From Prevotella sp. (GTDB taxonomy: Bacteria > Bacteroidota > Bacteroidia > Bacteroidales > Bacteroidaceae), in NCBI GenBank assembly GCA_017561825.1, contig JAFZBK010000040.1, positions 1-38,086 of the forward strand: DNA of 38,086 nucleotides, read 5' to 3'. A model generated the notes under the pieces. The model was not told the DNA's origin. It was given only the letters and a program-made list of their open reading frames with translations, and searched no databases. Below, piece by piece: positions 7,640-18,260 of the stretch. A program made the translations under genes and the position numbers. Each line of letters begins with the position of its first letter. Position 1 is the stretch's first letter.

Positions 7640-9022
7640 TTACATATATCGTTTACGAAGAATCTTCTCCATCTGTGGCACCAGGTTGTCAAGATCGCCA
7701 GCACCTAAAACGACCAGTACTTCGAAGTCGTGTTTCTTCACGAAATCCAGTACCTCTTCCTTGGCAATCATCATCTTCTGCACCCCTTCCTTGAGGTTGT
7801 CGTAGATCAGTTGCGAGGTAACGCCTGGAATCGGCAGCTCACGGGCAGGATAGATCTCGGTGAGCACCACCTCGTCGAGCAGACTCAGACTCTCGGCGAA
7901 GTCGAGGTAGAAGTCGTGGGTGCGTGAATAGAGGTGCGGCTGGAAGATCACGGTGATCTTTCTGTCCTTATACAGCTCTCTGATGCTTCGCGCACTCTGG
8001 TAGATCTCTTTGGGATGATGGGCGTAGTCGCTGAGGAAGACGATCTTGTCGTTCTTCAACTTGAAGTCGAAACGACGGTCAACACCGCCGTAGGTCTTCA
8101 TCCCGTATTTGATCTCTTCGGCCTTGCACCCATTCAGCTGTGCCATGGCCATGGCGGCGATACCATTCTCGATATTGATAGGTACAGGCTGTCCTAACTG
8201 CACGTTCTTGATGTTCTCGATGGGTGAGATGAAGTCGAAGGTGATCTCTCCATTCCCGATACGGATATTCTCTGCGTGGAAGTCACCACTCTCCAGACCA
8301 TACTCATATACCTTCACGCCCTCTTGAACATCAGCCTTCATCTCCAGTCCTTGGTGGATAATCAGTGCGCCACCAGGCTGGATCAGTGTGGTATAGTGAC
8401 GGAAGCTGTCCAGATAGGCCTCCTTGGTACCATAGATATCGAGATGATCAGGGTCAGTACTGGTGATAACCGTCATCCAAGGCTGAAGCCAGTGGAAGCT
8501 GCGGTCGAACTCATCAGCCTCTATCACCACATACTCGCTCTCCTTACTGAAGATATAGTTCGTGCCGTAGTTCTTGGAGATGCCTCCTAAGAAGGCGTTG
8601 CAGTCGATATGACTCTGGTGCATGATATGGGCACACATCGTGGATGTGGTGGTCTTGCCATGGGTGCCAGCTACACAAAGTCCTTTGTTCGAGCGTGTGA
8701 GCATGCCCAGCACCTGTGCCCGTTTCTCTACATCGAAGCCGTTCTCGCGGAAGAACACCAGTTCCTTGTGCTCTTCGGGAATGGCGGGGGTATATACCAC
8801 GAGGGTGTGCTTGGGGTTCTTGCAGGTATGCGGAATCTCATCCACCTGTTCCTCATAGTGAATCAGTGCCCCTTCCTTCTCCATCTGTTTGGTAAGAGGT
8901 GATGGTGTCTTGTCGTAGCCAGCCACCACCAGTCCCATTCTCAGGAAGTAACGGGCGATGGCGCTCATGCCAATACCGCCGATACCTACGAAATATACTG
9001 CTTTTATATCTTTCTGTTCCAT
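7640..9022 (-). CDS. murC: UDP-N-acetylmuramate--L-alanine ligase
   Basis: MurC adds the first amino acid, L-Ala, to UDP-MurNAc at the expense of ATP in the cytosol. The 460-residue product has the N-terminal nucleotide-sugar loop GIGGIGMS (13-20), the ATP P-loop GTHGKTTT (119-126), and YAHHPKEI and PHLYSRTHDF in the central and C-terminal Mur ligase domains. Length and motif order are typical. It is separated from murG by 34 bp. Confidence 0.98.
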   Translation of the reverse strand: MEQKDIKAVYFVGIGGIGMSAIARYFLRMGLVVAGYDKTPSPLTKQMEKEGALIHYEEQVDEIPHTCKNPKHTLVVYTPAIPEEHKELVFFRENGFDVEKRAQVLGMLTRSNKGLCVAGTHGKTTTSTMCAHIMHQSHIDCNAFLGGISKNYGTNYIFSKESEYVVIEADEFDRSFHWLQPWMTVITSTDPDHLDIYGTKEAYLDSFRHYTTLIQPGGALIIHQGLEMKADVQEGVKVYEYGLESGDFHAENIRIGNGEITFDFISPIENIKNVQLGQPVPINIENGIAAMAMAQLNGCKAEEIKYGMKTYGGVDRRFDFKLKNDKIVFLSDYAHHPKEIYQSARSIRELYKDRKITVIFQPHLYSRTHDFYLDFAESLSLLDEVVLTEIYPARELPIPGVTSQLIYDNLKEGVQKMMIAKEEVLDFVKKHDFEVLVVLGAGDLDNLVPQMEKILRKRYM

Positions 9023-9056
9023 GTCTCTTTTTATGTTTGTACCTTTTAGTGAAAGG

Positions 9057-10172
9057 TCAGCTGTTCCTTTGTGCTATTCGGATTACCTCATCTGCAATGA
9101 TGTCTGCGGAGTTAGGAAGGGCAAGCTTCAGGATGTTCGTGCGCAATGACGAGAGTTTCTCTTCGTCTTTCACCGTCTTGATAGCCAGCTCAATGACCTT
9201 CTCGGGTGCCTCGCTGTCCTTGACATAGAGTGCCGCATCCTTATCTACTAATGCCATGGCATTCTTTGTCTGATGATCCTCTGCCACATTTGGCGAAGGA
9301 ACGAGGATGACGGGTGTGCCCAAAAGACAGAACTCAGAGATGCTTCCTGCACCTGCACGACTGATCACAAGGTCAGCGGCTTTATATGCAGCGCCCATGT
9401 CGGTGATGAAATCCAACACCTTCAGCATCGGCATCTCACGATGACCCTTCAGCTGTTCCAGGATACTGTTGTGGTAGTACTTACCAGTCTGCCAGATCAC
9501 CTGCACGCCGCTGCTCTCTATCTCATCCAAGTGCTGCAGCACACTCTCGTTCACGGTGCGGGCACCTAACGAACCGCCTACAATAAGAATGGTCTTCTTG
9601 GCAGGATCCAGTCCGAAGCTCTTGATGGCATCCTCACGACTAATGGTGGTCTCCAGCAACGACTGTCGTACGGGGTTTCCTGTCATGATGATCTTCTCGG
9701 CAGGGAAGAAACGATCCATGTGCTCATAGGCCACACAGATCTTTTCCGCCTTCTTGGCCAACAGCTTGTTGGTGACACCAGCGTAGGAGTTCTGTTCCTG
9801 TATCAGACAAGGGATTCCCATGGCGGCGCATTTGTTTAGCGTAGGACCGCTGGCGTAGCCACCCACACCCACAGCAGCCATCGGACGGAAGTCTTTGATG
9901 ATGCTGCGTGCCATTCGCTGACTCTTCCATATCTTGTAGAGCACCTTCACGTTCTTCAGCAGGTTTTTCCTGTCGAAACCGCAGATAGGCAGTCCTTTGA
10001 TCTCATATCCGGCAGCGGGAACACGCTGCATCTCCATGCGGTCTTCTGCCCCCACAAACAGGATCTTTGCTTCCGGGTTCTTATGCTTGATGGCGTTGGC
10101 AATGGAGATTGCCGGGAAGATATGTCCTCCTGTGCCGCCTCCACTGATGATAATCCTCAATTCCTTTTCCAT
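9057..10172 (-). CDS. murG: UDP-GlcNAc:lipid I N-acetylglucosaminyltransferase
   Basis: MurG converts lipid I to lipid II on the inner face of the membrane. The 371-residue GT-B enzyme shows the G-loop GGGTGGHIFPA (11-21), a second glycine loop GGSLGART at the domain junction, and the donor-binding segment SRAGAGSISEFCLLGTP followed by AEDHQTKNA. It lies between ftsW (33 bp upstream) and murC (34 bp downstream). Confidence 0.98.
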   Translation of the reverse strand: MEKELRIIISGGGTGGHIFPAISIANAIKHKNPEAKILFVGAEDRMEMQRVPAAGYEIKGLPICGFDRKNLLKNVKVLYKIWKSQRMARSIIKDFRPMAAVGVGGYASGPTLNKCAAMGIPCLIQEQNSYAGVTNKLLAKKAEKICVAYEHMDRFFPAEKIIMTGNPVRQSLLETTISREDAIKSFGLDPAKKTILIVGGSLGARTVNESVLQHLDEIESSGVQVIWQTGKYYHNSILEQLKGHREMPMLKVLDFITDMGAAYKAADLVISRAGAGSISEFCLLGTPVILVPSPNVAEDHQTKNAMALVDKDAALYVKDSEAPEKVIELAIKTVKDEEKLSSLRTNILKLALPNSADIIADEVIRIAQRNS

Positions 10173-10205
10173 GTCTTTGTTGTTTAGGTGATCCTTATAG
10201 GTTGC

Positions 10206-11477
10206 TTATGCCGCTTGGGCCATTGCTTTCCTTTCCGTTGTTTCGTCTTTTCGTTTGGCTGTGTAGCTGACGCTCAGGATGATGCCCACATAGACACAGT
10301 TCACGATGGTTGATGTTCCTCCCTTGCTGATGAGCGGTAGTGGCTGTCCTGTAACAGGTGCCAGTCCTACGGCCACGGCCATGTTGAACATTGCCTGTGT
10401 GACCAGCAGCAAGGCTATACCCATAATCAATAGGGCAGGGAACGCGTTGGCACATCTGTTGGCAATGGAGGCCGTGCGGAACAACAGGATGATATATAGC
10501 AGACAGACCACGGCTGCCCCCACGATTCCCATCTCTTCGATGATAATGGCGTAGATGAAGTCGGAGAAAGCCTGCGAGAGGAAGTCACGCTCCACAGAGT
10601 TACCCGGTCCTTTACCCACGATGTTCGAGGAGGCGATGGCAATCTTCGCATGACTCTTCTGTGCGTCCTTGTCAAGGTCAACTTCTTCGGGTGCGAGCTC
10701 CGTGTGATCCATGAAATCAACGATTCTCGCCCGCCAGGTATCGGCACGGTGGAAGATCTTCCCCATCACTCCTGAAGTTTCTTTCTTCTCCGTCACCTGT
10801 TCCGTCATGTTCATCTTATCCCCTTCGGCAACCTCTCGGGTGTCGTTACCAAGAAGCATGATGGTGGCGAAGCCAAGGGCTCCCAGCAAAGCCAGCACAC
10901 CCATGAGTCTTCCCAACTGTCGCTTGGGTACTCGTCCGATGAACATCATGATCATCACCGTCAGGAACAGCAGTGCTGCCGTGGAGAGGTTCTCCATGGC
11001 GATGAGGAAGATGATGGGCAGTGATACAAAGAGGATATATTTGAACGCACGACGGTCAGCTCCGTCAACGGTCTGCATAGCACTTAGGATCTGTGCCTCT
11101 GCGAGGATGACAGCCCCTTTCGCTATCTCCGAGGGCTGGAACTGAATACCGAACAAGCCTATCCATCGCTGGGCGCCGTTTGTTGACTGTCCCACAATCA
11201 GTACGGCAATGAGCATCACCAGTGAGATGACCAATGCGAAGGGGGTGACGATCTTGAAGTACTTACACTTGATGTTCATGGTCACGATCATGAACCCCAC
11301 GCCTAAGAACAGCAGGATGGTGTGGTACAGCACCGGCTTCCAGTAGTTCCCCGCCTTATAGGTCAGCGAGCTGGAGGCACTATACACCTCAAGCACACTG
11401 ACGATGCACAGCAGGAAGAACACCATCCAGATGATGCCATCGCCCTTGATTTTCAGTCGGCTCAGTTTGTTGAACAT
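10206..11477 (-). CDS. ftsW: Peptidoglycan glycosyltransferase FtsW (SEDS)
   Basis: FtsW polymerises lipid II into septal glycan strands together with its class B PBP partner, FtsI. The 423-residue polytopic protein has about ten membrane helices. The SEDS signature PVTGQPLPLISKGGTS lies near the C-terminus and the E-M-G-containing loop IIEEMGIVGA before it. A large hydrophilic loop (about 215-265) with NMTEQVTEKKETSG is the periplasmic region. It is followed 33 bp later by murG. Confidence 0.96.
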   Translation of the reverse strand: MFNKLSRLKIKGDGIIWMVFFLLCIVSVLEVYSASSSLTYKAGNYWKPVLYHTILLFLGVGFMIVTMNIKCKYFKIVTPFALVISLVMLIAVLIVGQSTNGAQRWIGLFGIQFQPSEIAKGAVILAEAQILSAMQTVDGADRRAFKYILFVSLPIIFLIAMENLSTAALLFLTVMIMMFIGRVPKRQLGRLMGVLALLGALGFATIMLLGNDTREVAEGDKMNMTEQVTEKKETSGVMGKIFHRADTWRARIVDFMDHTELAPEEVDLDKDAQKSHAKIAIASSNIVGKGPGNSVERDFLSQAFSDFIYAIIIEEMGIVGAAVVCLLYIILLFRTASIANRCANAFPALLIMGIALLLVTQAMFNMAVAVGLAPVTGQPLPLISKGGTSTIVNCVYVGIILSVSYTAKRKDETTERKAMAQAA

Positions 11478-11495
11478 ATATGATTCTCTATATGA

Positions 11496-12827
11496 TTATA
11501 GGTTTCGCGCGAGTGTCTTGAACTGCTCACCGCGGTCCTCCATATTCTTGAAGAGGTCGAATGAGGCGCAGCAAGGACTGAGCAGTACGGTCATACCCGG
11601 CTTAGCCATCTCGTAGCAGGCCTCAATACACTCCTTCATAGAGTGTGTGTCGCGTACAGGAATGCCCATTTCATCGAAGTTTTCGTGCAACTTGGTGTTG
11701 TCGGCACCCAGATAGACGATTCCTGCACATTTCTGTCTTACCAGCTCCTTGATGGGTGTATAGTCATTCCCCTTATCCTTCCCACCGATGATGAGGATGG
11801 TGGGCGTCTTCATGCTCTCTAATGCATACCAGCAAGCATCCACATTGGTCGCTTTGGAGTCGTTGACATACAGCACGCCACCCACGGTGCACACCTTCTC
11901 CAGTCTGTGCTCCACGCCAGGGAAGTCGCTGAGGCTCTTACGGATCACCTCTTTCTTGATACCAGCCACATCTGATGCGATACCAGCGGCCAGCGAGTTG
12001 TAGATATTATGCTTGCCCGTCAGCGAGAGTGCTTCCTGTTCCATGTTGAACGGGGTAGGGATCTCGATGGTATATTGTCCTTCCTCGATATAGCCGATGC
12101 TACCTTTCTCCTTCAGTTCCGAGAAGGGGAGCTGCAGCGCCTTGATATCGTATTTCTCTAACTCGCGCTTGATGATGGGGTCGTCGTTCCAGTAGATGAA
12201 CGCATCCTCCTCTGTCTGGTTCTGTATGATCCTCATCTTCGAGTCCACGTAGTTCTGCATCTTGTTTTGGTAGCGGTCCAGATGGTCGGGCGTGATATTC
12301 AGCAACACAGCCACGTTGGCACGGAAGTCGTACATGTTATCCAACTGGAACGAGCTCAGCTCAATAATGTAGTATTCATGGGGATCCTCAGCCACCTGTA
12401 GTGCCAGACTGTTTCCGATGTTACCAGCCAGTCCTGCATCATAGCCTGCCTCCTTGAAGATATGGTAGATCAGCGAGGTAGTGGTGGTCTTACCGTTACT
12501 ACCAGTGATACAGATCATCTTCGCATCGGTATATCTGCCTGCGAACTCGATCTCGCTGATGATATGAATACCCTTGGCGATGATCTTTTGGATCATCGGG
12601 GCTTCATCAGGGATGCCCGGACTCTTGATTACCTCGTCGGCATCCAGAATCTTCTCTTCTGTATGATGACCTTCTTCCCACTCTATCTGGTGGTCGTCCA
12701 GCATCTTCTTGTATTTATCCTTGATGGATCCCATGTCTGATACAAAGACGCGGAATCCTTCTTTCTTGGCGAGAACGGCGGCACCTGCTCCGCTCTCTGC
12801 TGCTCCTAATATGACGATCTTTTTCAT
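11496..12827 (-). CDS. murD: UDP-MurNAc-L-alanine--D-glutamate ligase
   Basis: MurD adds D-Glu to UDP-MurNAc-L-Ala in the cytosol. The 443-residue product has the Rossmann start KKIVILGAAESGAGAA, the P-loop GSNGKTTTT (109-117), NITPDHLDRY in the central domain and YVNDSKATN plus IIGGKDKG in the C-terminal domain. Family length and motif order are normal. It sits 6 bp downstream of mraY. Confidence 0.98.
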   Translation of the reverse strand: MKKIVILGAAESGAGAAVLAKKEGFRVFVSDMGSIKDKYKKMLDDHQIEWEEGHHTEEKILDADEVIKSPGIPDEAPMIQKIIAKGIHIISEIEFAGRYTDAKMICITGSNGKTTTTSLIYHIFKEAGYDAGLAGNIGNSLALQVAEDPHEYYIIELSSFQLDNMYDFRANVAVLLNITPDHLDRYQNKMQNYVDSKMRIIQNQTEEDAFIYWNDDPIIKRELEKYDIKALQLPFSELKEKGSIGYIEEGQYTIEIPTPFNMEQEALSLTGKHNIYNSLAAGIASDVAGIKKEVIRKSLSDFPGVEHRLEKVCTVGGVLYVNDSKATNVDACWYALESMKTPTILIIGGKDKGNDYTPIKELVRQKCAGIVYLGADNTKLHENFDEMGIPVRDTHSMKECIEACYEMAKPGMTVLLSPCCASFDLFKNMEDRGEQFKTLARNL

Positions 12828-12833
12828 TCTTCT

Positions 12834-14102
12834 TTATCTGATTTTTAAGGTGATGATGGTCAGGGCTGCAAGGATGATAGACACAATCCAGAACCTGACG
12901 GTGATCTTCGACTCATGGAACTGTCGCTGAGGCCAGCTCTTGAAGATGTACCTGCTGGTGGGATCCAGCTGTGAGTCGAGCTTACGGAAATTGTCGTGGA
13001 TAGGTGTGGCCCTGAAGACGCGCACACGCTGTCCTTTCCGCTTGTAGATCTTGAACACCTGAGTCTGTATGATGACGCTGAGGCTCTCCACAAAGAAGAT
13101 GCCGCAGAGGATTAGCAACAGCAGTTCCTTGTGGATGATCACGGCTACCACACCGATGATACCACCGATGGTCAACGATCCTGTATCGCCCATGAACACC
13201 TGGGCAGGGAAGGCGTTATACCAAAGGAATCCAATCATGGCTCCTATGAAGGCGCAGAGGAAGATAACCAGCTCTTGCGACCCAGGGACGAACATGATGT
13301 TGAAGTAGGCCGCATATTCTATATGACTGCTCACATACGCCAGTATTCCCAATGCCACACCGATGATGGCCGATGTGCCTGAACACATTCCATCCATACC
13401 GTCATTCAGGTTGGCGCCGTTGGATACGGCTGTCACCACGAAGATGGTCATGATCACGAACAGAATCCATCCTGCTGCACGAGCGTTCTCCCCACAGAAA
13501 GACGTGATCTTCGAGTAGTCGAGGTCGTGGTTCTTCACAAACGGGATGGTGGTCTTGAGAGATTTCACCGCTTCCGACTTATGTATCACCGTTTCCTGCC
13601 CTTGTCTGACAGTGGTCAGGTTCTCGTTGATCTTCGCGTCAGGACTCAGCCAAAGGGTGAGACCCACGATCAGTCCGATACTCACCTGTCCTACAATCTT
13701 CCATTTCCCTTTCAGTCCGTCCTTGTTCTTGCGGAAGATCTTGATATAGTCATCAAGGAATCCTAAGAATCCTAACCACACAGTGGTGATGATCATCAGG
13801 ATGAGGTAGATATTCCTCATTCGTCCTAAGAGGAGCACGGGCACGAGGATACTCACGATGATGATGATACCACCCATGGTGGGCACGCCTTTCTTCTTTT
13901 CACCAAACGGGTCGATGCTGGGATCACGTGATGTCTCAGCGATGTTCCTGCGTTTCATGTACTTGATGAAGTGTTCTCCGAACCAGGCGGAGATAATCAG
14001 CGCCAGGATCAGCGTGAGCAGGGCGCGGAATGAGATATACGACCAGAGGTGCGACCCGGGTATATCAAATTTCTCCAAGAACCTAAACAGATAGTATAGC
14101 AT
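12834..14102 (-). CDS. mraY: Phospho-MurNAc-pentapeptide translocase
   Basis: MraY transfers phospho-MurNAc-pentapeptide to undecaprenyl phosphate, giving lipid I. The 422-residue integral membrane protein is longer than the 360 residues of E. coli because of a hydrophilic insert at about 155-205 after LWLSPDAKIN, which I recall as common in Bacteroidetes. Catalytic segments are GVPTMGG, GFLDDYIK, NLNDGMDG and FMGDTGSL. The cytoplasmic loop that is usually PxHHHxE reads TPIHDNFRK here, so two of the three His are replaced. The gap to murE is 19 bp. Confidence 0.96.
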   Translation of the reverse strand: MLYYLFRFLEKFDIPGSHLWSYISFRALLTLILALIISAWFGEHFIKYMKRRNIAETSRDPSIDPFGEKKKGVPTMGGIIIIVSILVPVLLLGRMRNIYLILMIITTVWLGFLGFLDDYIKIFRKNKDGLKGKWKIVGQVSIGLIVGLTLWLSPDAKINENLTTVRQGQETVIHKSEAVKSLKTTIPFVKNHDLDYSKITSFCGENARAAGWILFVIMTIFVVTAVSNGANLNDGMDGMCSGTSAIIGVALGILAYVSSHIEYAAYFNIMFVPGSQELVIFLCAFIGAMIGFLWYNAFPAQVFMGDTGSLTIGGIIGVVAVIIHKELLLLILCGIFFVESLSVIIQTQVFKIYKRKGQRVRVFRATPIHDNFRKLDSQLDPTSRYIFKSWPQRQFHESKITVRFWIVSIILAALTIITLKIR

Positions 14103-14121
14103 GGTCTTACAATTTTATCAA

Positions 14122-15573
14122 TTACGACTGGAAGATCTCTTTCAGCACCTCTTTGTCATCGAAGTGGTGCTTCACTCCCTTGATTTCCTGATAGTCCTCA
14201 TGTCCCTTGCCGGCTACGAGGATCACATCTCCCTTCTTGGCCATCATACAGGCTGTGCGGATGGCTTCACGACGGTCAACGATGCTGATCACCTTGCGCA
14301 TCTGCTGCTTGTCGAGTCCTGCAAGCATGTCGTTGATGATGTCTTGCGGCTCCTCGAAGCGGGGATTGTCGGAGGTGATGATCACCTTGTCGCTCTGCTT
14401 CACGGCTTCCTGTGCCATCAGCGGACGCTTACCTTTGTCGCGGTTTCCACCTGCGCCACATACCGTGATCACCTGTCCTTTCCCGTTCAATACCTCATGG
14501 ATGGCCTTGAGCACATTCTCCAGGGCATCCGGTGTATGGGCGTAGTCAACAATAGCGGTGAATCCCTCGGGTGAGCGAACGGGATCAAGACGACCGTTCA
14601 CGCTCTTCAGTGTGCTCATCACTACTAACACCTTTTCAGGATCCTGTCCTAACATGACGGCTGCGCCATAGACGGCCAGTAGGTTACTTACGTTGAACTT
14701 ACCAATGAACTGCACGCCTACCTCACGACCGTCGATCTCGAGGTACATCCCCTCGAAATGACATTCCAGGATGCGTGCTTTGAAGTCGGCTGCTGCGCGT
14801 GTCGAGTAGGTCTTCACCGTTGCCTTGCAGTTCTGTACCATCACCATACCGTTCTTGTCATCAGCATTGATGATGGCAAAGGCGCTCTTCGGCAGGTCGT
14901 CGAAGAACATCTTCTTGGCGTTGCGGTAGTTCTCCACGGTCTTGTGGTAGTCCATGTGGTCGCGTGTCAGGTTCGTGAAGATGCCTCCTGTGAACTTTAG
15001 TCCACCGATACGCTTCTGGTGGATAGCATGACTGGAGCATTCCATGAACGCATATTCGCATCCCGCCTCCACCATCTTGGCCAGCAGGGCATTCAACTCG
15101 ATGGGGTCGGGGGTGGTATGACTGGCTGGTATCTCTTCTCCCTCGATGTAGTTGCACACCGTGGAGAGCAGTCCGCAGCGATAACCCAGCTGACGGAACA
15201 TATTATATAATAAGGTGGCGATGGTGGTCTTGCCGTTCGTTCCCGTCACACCCACCAGCTTCAGCTGTGCTGTGGGATTTCCGTAGAACAAGGTGGCCAC
15301 CTTACCCACGGCATCTTCCGTGGATTCCACCTGGATATAAGTCGTATTTGCTTTTGTCTCTGTAGGAATCTCCTCGCAGAGGATGGCTGTTGCACCGTTC
15401 TCCAGTGCCTTGGGGATGAAGGTATGACCGTCAACCTGTGTGCCTCGCATGGCTACGAACAGATGACCCTCGCGGATCTTTCTGCTGTCGATGTTCACAC
15501 CCGTTATGTCGATGTCTGTATCACCAACGATGCAGACAGGCTTGATATTCTTTAGTAACTCCTTCAGTTTCAT
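14122..15573 (-). CDS. murE: UDP-MurNAc-tripeptide synthetase (meso-DAP type)
   Basis: MurE adds the third residue of the stem peptide. In the 483-residue product the N-terminal substrate loop contains [10 protein letters not shown], the P-loop is GTNGKTT (111-117), and [21 protein letters not shown] and AGKGHE (454-459) mark the remaining active-site loops. The specificity motif DNPR (402-405) indicates meso-diaminopimelate rather than lysine, as expected for a Gram-negative wall. It starts 1 bp after the ftsI stop codon, which implies translational coupling. Confidence 0.98.
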   Translation of the reverse strand: MKLKELLKNIKPVCIVGDTDIDITGVNIDSRKIREGHLFVAMRGTQVDGHTFIPKALENGATAILCEEIPTETKANTTYIQVESTEDAVGKVATLFYGNPTAQLKLVGVTGTNGKTTIATLLYNMFRQLGYRCGLLSTVCNYIEGEEIPASHTTPDPIELNALLAKMVEAGCEYAFMECSSHAIHQKRIGGLKFTGGIFTNLTRDHMDYHKTVENYRNAKKMFFDDLPKSAFAIINADDKNGMVMVQNCKATVKTYSTRAAADFKARILECHFEGMYLEIDGREVGVQFIGKFNVSNLLAVYGAAVMLGQDPEKVLVVMSTLKSVNGRLDPVRSPEGFTAIVDYAHTPDALENVLKAIHEVLNGKGQVITVCGAGGNRDKGKRPLMAQEAVKQSDKVIITSDNPRFEEPQDIINDMLAGLDKQQMRKVISIVDRREAIRTACMMAKKGDVILVAGKGHEDYQEIKGVKHHFDDKEVLKEIFQS

Positions 15574-15574
15574 A

Positions 15575-17731
15575 TCAGTTGAGTTTTAATGAACATACTT
15601 CTCCTTTTTTGATCTGATGACCGGCGGGCAGACTCTGGCTCACTACCTTACCGCGTCCTTCTATCCGCACCTTTACCTCCTTGCTCTCCAGTAGATAGAC
15701 GGCATCGCGGGCACCCATGCCTGTCACATCAGGCATCAGTCCTGCTTGCACATTGTCCGTCTTCGTTAGCATCACCTGGTTGTTCTGGTGCGATGTGGTT
15801 CCCCAGATGGGGTTACCGTTCGCATAACTGCCGCTCCAGTTCTCGTTGGTCTTCACACCTAACCGTGAGAGCACATAGTCGGCAGCGAGGATATTACCGT
15901 TCTTCACATCTGGCAGGAGCACCGACAAGGAATCACGTGCATCGGCCACGCTCAGTTTCAGATCCTGTGCCATGATACCCTCGGAAATATGGTGGAACAC
16001 CACGCCGCTCATGCCACCGCCTGATGCGGGAAGACCGGATTTCTGGATACATACGATACAGCTGTATCTGGGGGCGTCGGCAGGGAAGTAACCGGCGAAT
16101 GACAACAGGTAGTTCATCTGTCCTGACTTGTATCCGCCTGCACCTTTCGAGATCTGTGCAGTACCTGTCTTACCTGCCACCTTGAACGAGGGTGAACCAG
16201 CCTTCTTTCCCAGTCCTTGACTCACTACATGGTAGAGGATAGTCTGGATCTCCTTGAGTGTCTTCTCCTTGCAGATCTTCTCTCTGATCACCTCCGGTGG
16301 GAACTCCATCAGCACTTCTCCGTTCTTCACCACCTGCTTCACGAAGCGGGGACGCATCATCTTACCGTTGTTGGCGATGGCGTTGTAGAAGGTGAGGGTA
16401 GAGATGGGTGGAACCTGCGTCTCGTAACCGATGCTCATCCATGCCAAAGCTGTCTTACTCCAGTTGGCCCAATGCTTTCCCGTCTTGTCCATCTTCGGCA
16501 TACGGATGCGTGCAGGTGATGATCCCACCAATGGTATGCGCAGATCCTCAGCCAGTCCTAAACGATGGATGCCCTCCACGAATTTCTCGGGGTGCTTGCT
16601 ATAGTGCTCGTCGATGATACGACTCACGCCTATGTTAGAAGAATATTCGAGTGTCTGCGGCAACGACAGTCGTCCGTAACCGCCGCGATGCCAGTTATGG
16701 TCGCGCATCTTTGCTCCATGCATATCCATGATTCCACCGAAGGTTTCCACATGGTAGTTCGTGTCAACCACACCGTCATCCAATGCCACCATGATAGAAG
16801 CTGTCTTGAATACGGAACCCGGCTCCAGAAGGTCGGATACCGCATCGTTCTTCACCTCACGGTATTCACCGTCATCACATTTTGTCATGTTCACGATGGC
16901 CTTCACATCACCCGTCTGCACCTCCATGACGATGGCCACACCCACATTACCGTTGATCAGTTTCAGTTCATCGATCAGGGCGCGTTCGGCCAGGTCCTGC
17001 ATGCCCACATCAATGGTGGTCACGATATCCGCTCCATCAATTGGCGGACGCTCAGTAATGCTCAGGTATTTGTTCATCACCTTCTTGCGCTGCACGATAC
17101 CCGACTTTCCTCGCAGGATGGAGTCGAACGACAGTTCCAGTCCGCACCTTGCCGTATCCTTTGCACCGAACATATCACCTACGGTGCGCTGAGCAAGAGA
17201 GCCGAAGGGACGCTGACGCGCATTGAAAGCCTCGACATGGAAGCCTCCTGTATAGGGCCGTAGGTTGAACACGGGCAGTTTCTTCACTTCCGTGTAGATA
17301 TCATACTTCACACGCTTCTTCCAGATGGGCCAGTTCTGACTCATCTGTCTGTGACCTTCTTCAAGGTCGCGCTTGAACTCTGCCGCCGATTTCTCTGGGA
17401 AGATATCATGCAGTCCTTCGCAGATGCTGTCCACCTTCTCGTTCCACAGCGAGTCCTTCTCTGCACCGCCTGCCTTGAAATCCATGTACAGTTTGTATTC
17501 CGGCAGACTGCTCGCCATGAGTCGTCCGTCACAACTGAGGATGTTACCTCGTACGGGTTTCACATCCACACTGTCACGCTTCAAGCGGTCGGCCACCTTC
17601 ATCCAGTAGTCGCGCTTCACTGTAGCGGTATAGAGAGCCTTGCCTACAATCATGATGCCCAGCAAGACCATCAGGTAACCGATGATCTTGTAGCGCGGTA
17701 TGATTTTCTTTCTGTCGAAGAGACTACCCAT
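15575..17731 (-). CDS. ftsI: Division transpeptidase FtsI/PBP3 with a PASTA domain
   Basis: This class B penicillin-binding protein cross-links septal peptidoglycan with FtsW. The 718-residue product has one N-terminal membrane helix (about 15-36), a PBP dimer domain, and the three catalytic motifs SVFK (306-309), SSN (364-366) and KTGT (521-524). The C-terminus (about 660-718, [17 protein letters not shown]) is a single PASTA domain, common in Bacteroidetes FtsI but absent in E. coli. It follows the ftsL-like gene by 4 bp. Confidence 0.97.
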   Translation of the reverse strand: MGSLFDRKKIIPRYKIIGYLMVLLGIMIVGKALYTATVKRDYWMKVADRLKRDSVDVKPVRGNILSCDGRLMASSLPEYKLYMDFKAGGAEKDSLWNEKVDSICEGLHDIFPEKSAAEFKRDLEEGHRQMSQNWPIWKKRVKYDIYTEVKKLPVFNLRPYTGGFHVEAFNARQRPFGSLAQRTVGDMFGAKDTARCGLELSFDSILRGKSGIVQRKKVMNKYLSITERPPIDGADIVTTIDVGMQDLAERALIDELKLINGNVGVAIVMEVQTGDVKAIVNMTKCDDGEYREVKNDAVSDLLEPGSVFKTASIMVALDDGVVDTNYHVETFGGIMDMHGAKMRDHNWHRGGYGRLSLPQTLEYSSNIGVSRIIDEHYSKHPEKFVEGIHRLGLAEDLRIPLVGSSPARIRMPKMDKTGKHWANWSKTALAWMSIGYETQVPPISTLTFYNAIANNGKMMRPRFVKQVVKNGEVLMEFPPEVIREKICKEKTLKEIQTILYHVVSQGLGKKAGSPSFKVAGKTGTAQISKGAGGYKSGQMNYLLSFAGYFPADAPRYSCIVCIQKSGLPASGGGMSGVVFHHISEGIMAQDLKLSVADARDSLSVLLPDVKNGNILAADYVLSRLGVKTNENWSGSYANGNPIWGTTSHQNNQVMLTKTDNVQAGLMPDVTGMGARDAVYLLESKEVKVRIEGRGKVVSQSLPAGHQIKKGEVCSLKLN

Positions 17732-17735
17732 GATT

Positions 17736-18260
17736 CTAAGGCGTATATATTATATAAGGTGGCTGGTTGGGAATCTTCAGCACACTGTCCTTGTTGTTTT
17801 GTAACATCTCGAGCACATTACTCTCGCGGCATTTCTCCGTCAGCTCGCTTGAACTGGAGAGCGCCTTGTATTTGGCATCCGTCAGCTCGTTGTTCAGTCG
17901 GTCGATTTCCAGCATGTTCTTCTGACAACTGTATCTGTTGGATATATAGACGATGGTGAAACCTACGATCAGCAGGATTACCCCGATCTGTCGTCTGAGG
18001 AAATCAGTGGTCAGCCAGTCGCCACCCAGAATCTTTCTCAGTGTGAAGGTGGTTGACATCGGCTGCTCGTCCTCGCGTGCCTGTTCCTTGATGGCCTCCT
18101 GCAGCGAGAGCGGCTCCTCCTTCTCTTTTGCCGTATTACCGTTGCTTTTCACGACATCGGGCTGCTCCACGAGCTTCCCTGCTCCCGCAGGGACTTGCTC
18201 GTGGGCATCCTCCATCTTTGCTTTCTCATTCAGATTTAAAAGACTTTTGTCTTCATTCAT
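17736..18260 (-). CDS. ftsL: FtsL-like division protein with a long cytoplasmic N-terminus
   Basis: The 174-residue protein lies exactly where ftsL belongs, between rsmH and ftsI. It has one membrane helix (about 92-107, VILLIVGFTIVYI) followed by a short periplasmic coiled coil (about 111-150, with KNMLEIDRLNNEL), the FtsL/DivIC layout. The cytoplasmic N-terminus is about 90 residues, polar and probably disordered up to residue 65; E. coli FtsL has only about 37. Its ATG overlaps the rsmH stop (ATGA). The identity rests on position and topology, because FtsL is poorly conserved in sequence. Confidence 0.8.
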   Translation of the reverse strand: MNEDKSLLNLNEKAKMEDAHEQVPAGAGKLVEQPDVVKSNGNTAKEKEEPLSLQEAIKEQAREDEQPMSTTFTLRKILGGDWLTTDFLRRQIGVILLIVGFTIVYISNRYSCQKNMLEIDRLNNELTDAKYKALSSSSELTEKCRESNVLEMLQNNKDSVLKIPNQPPYIIYTP

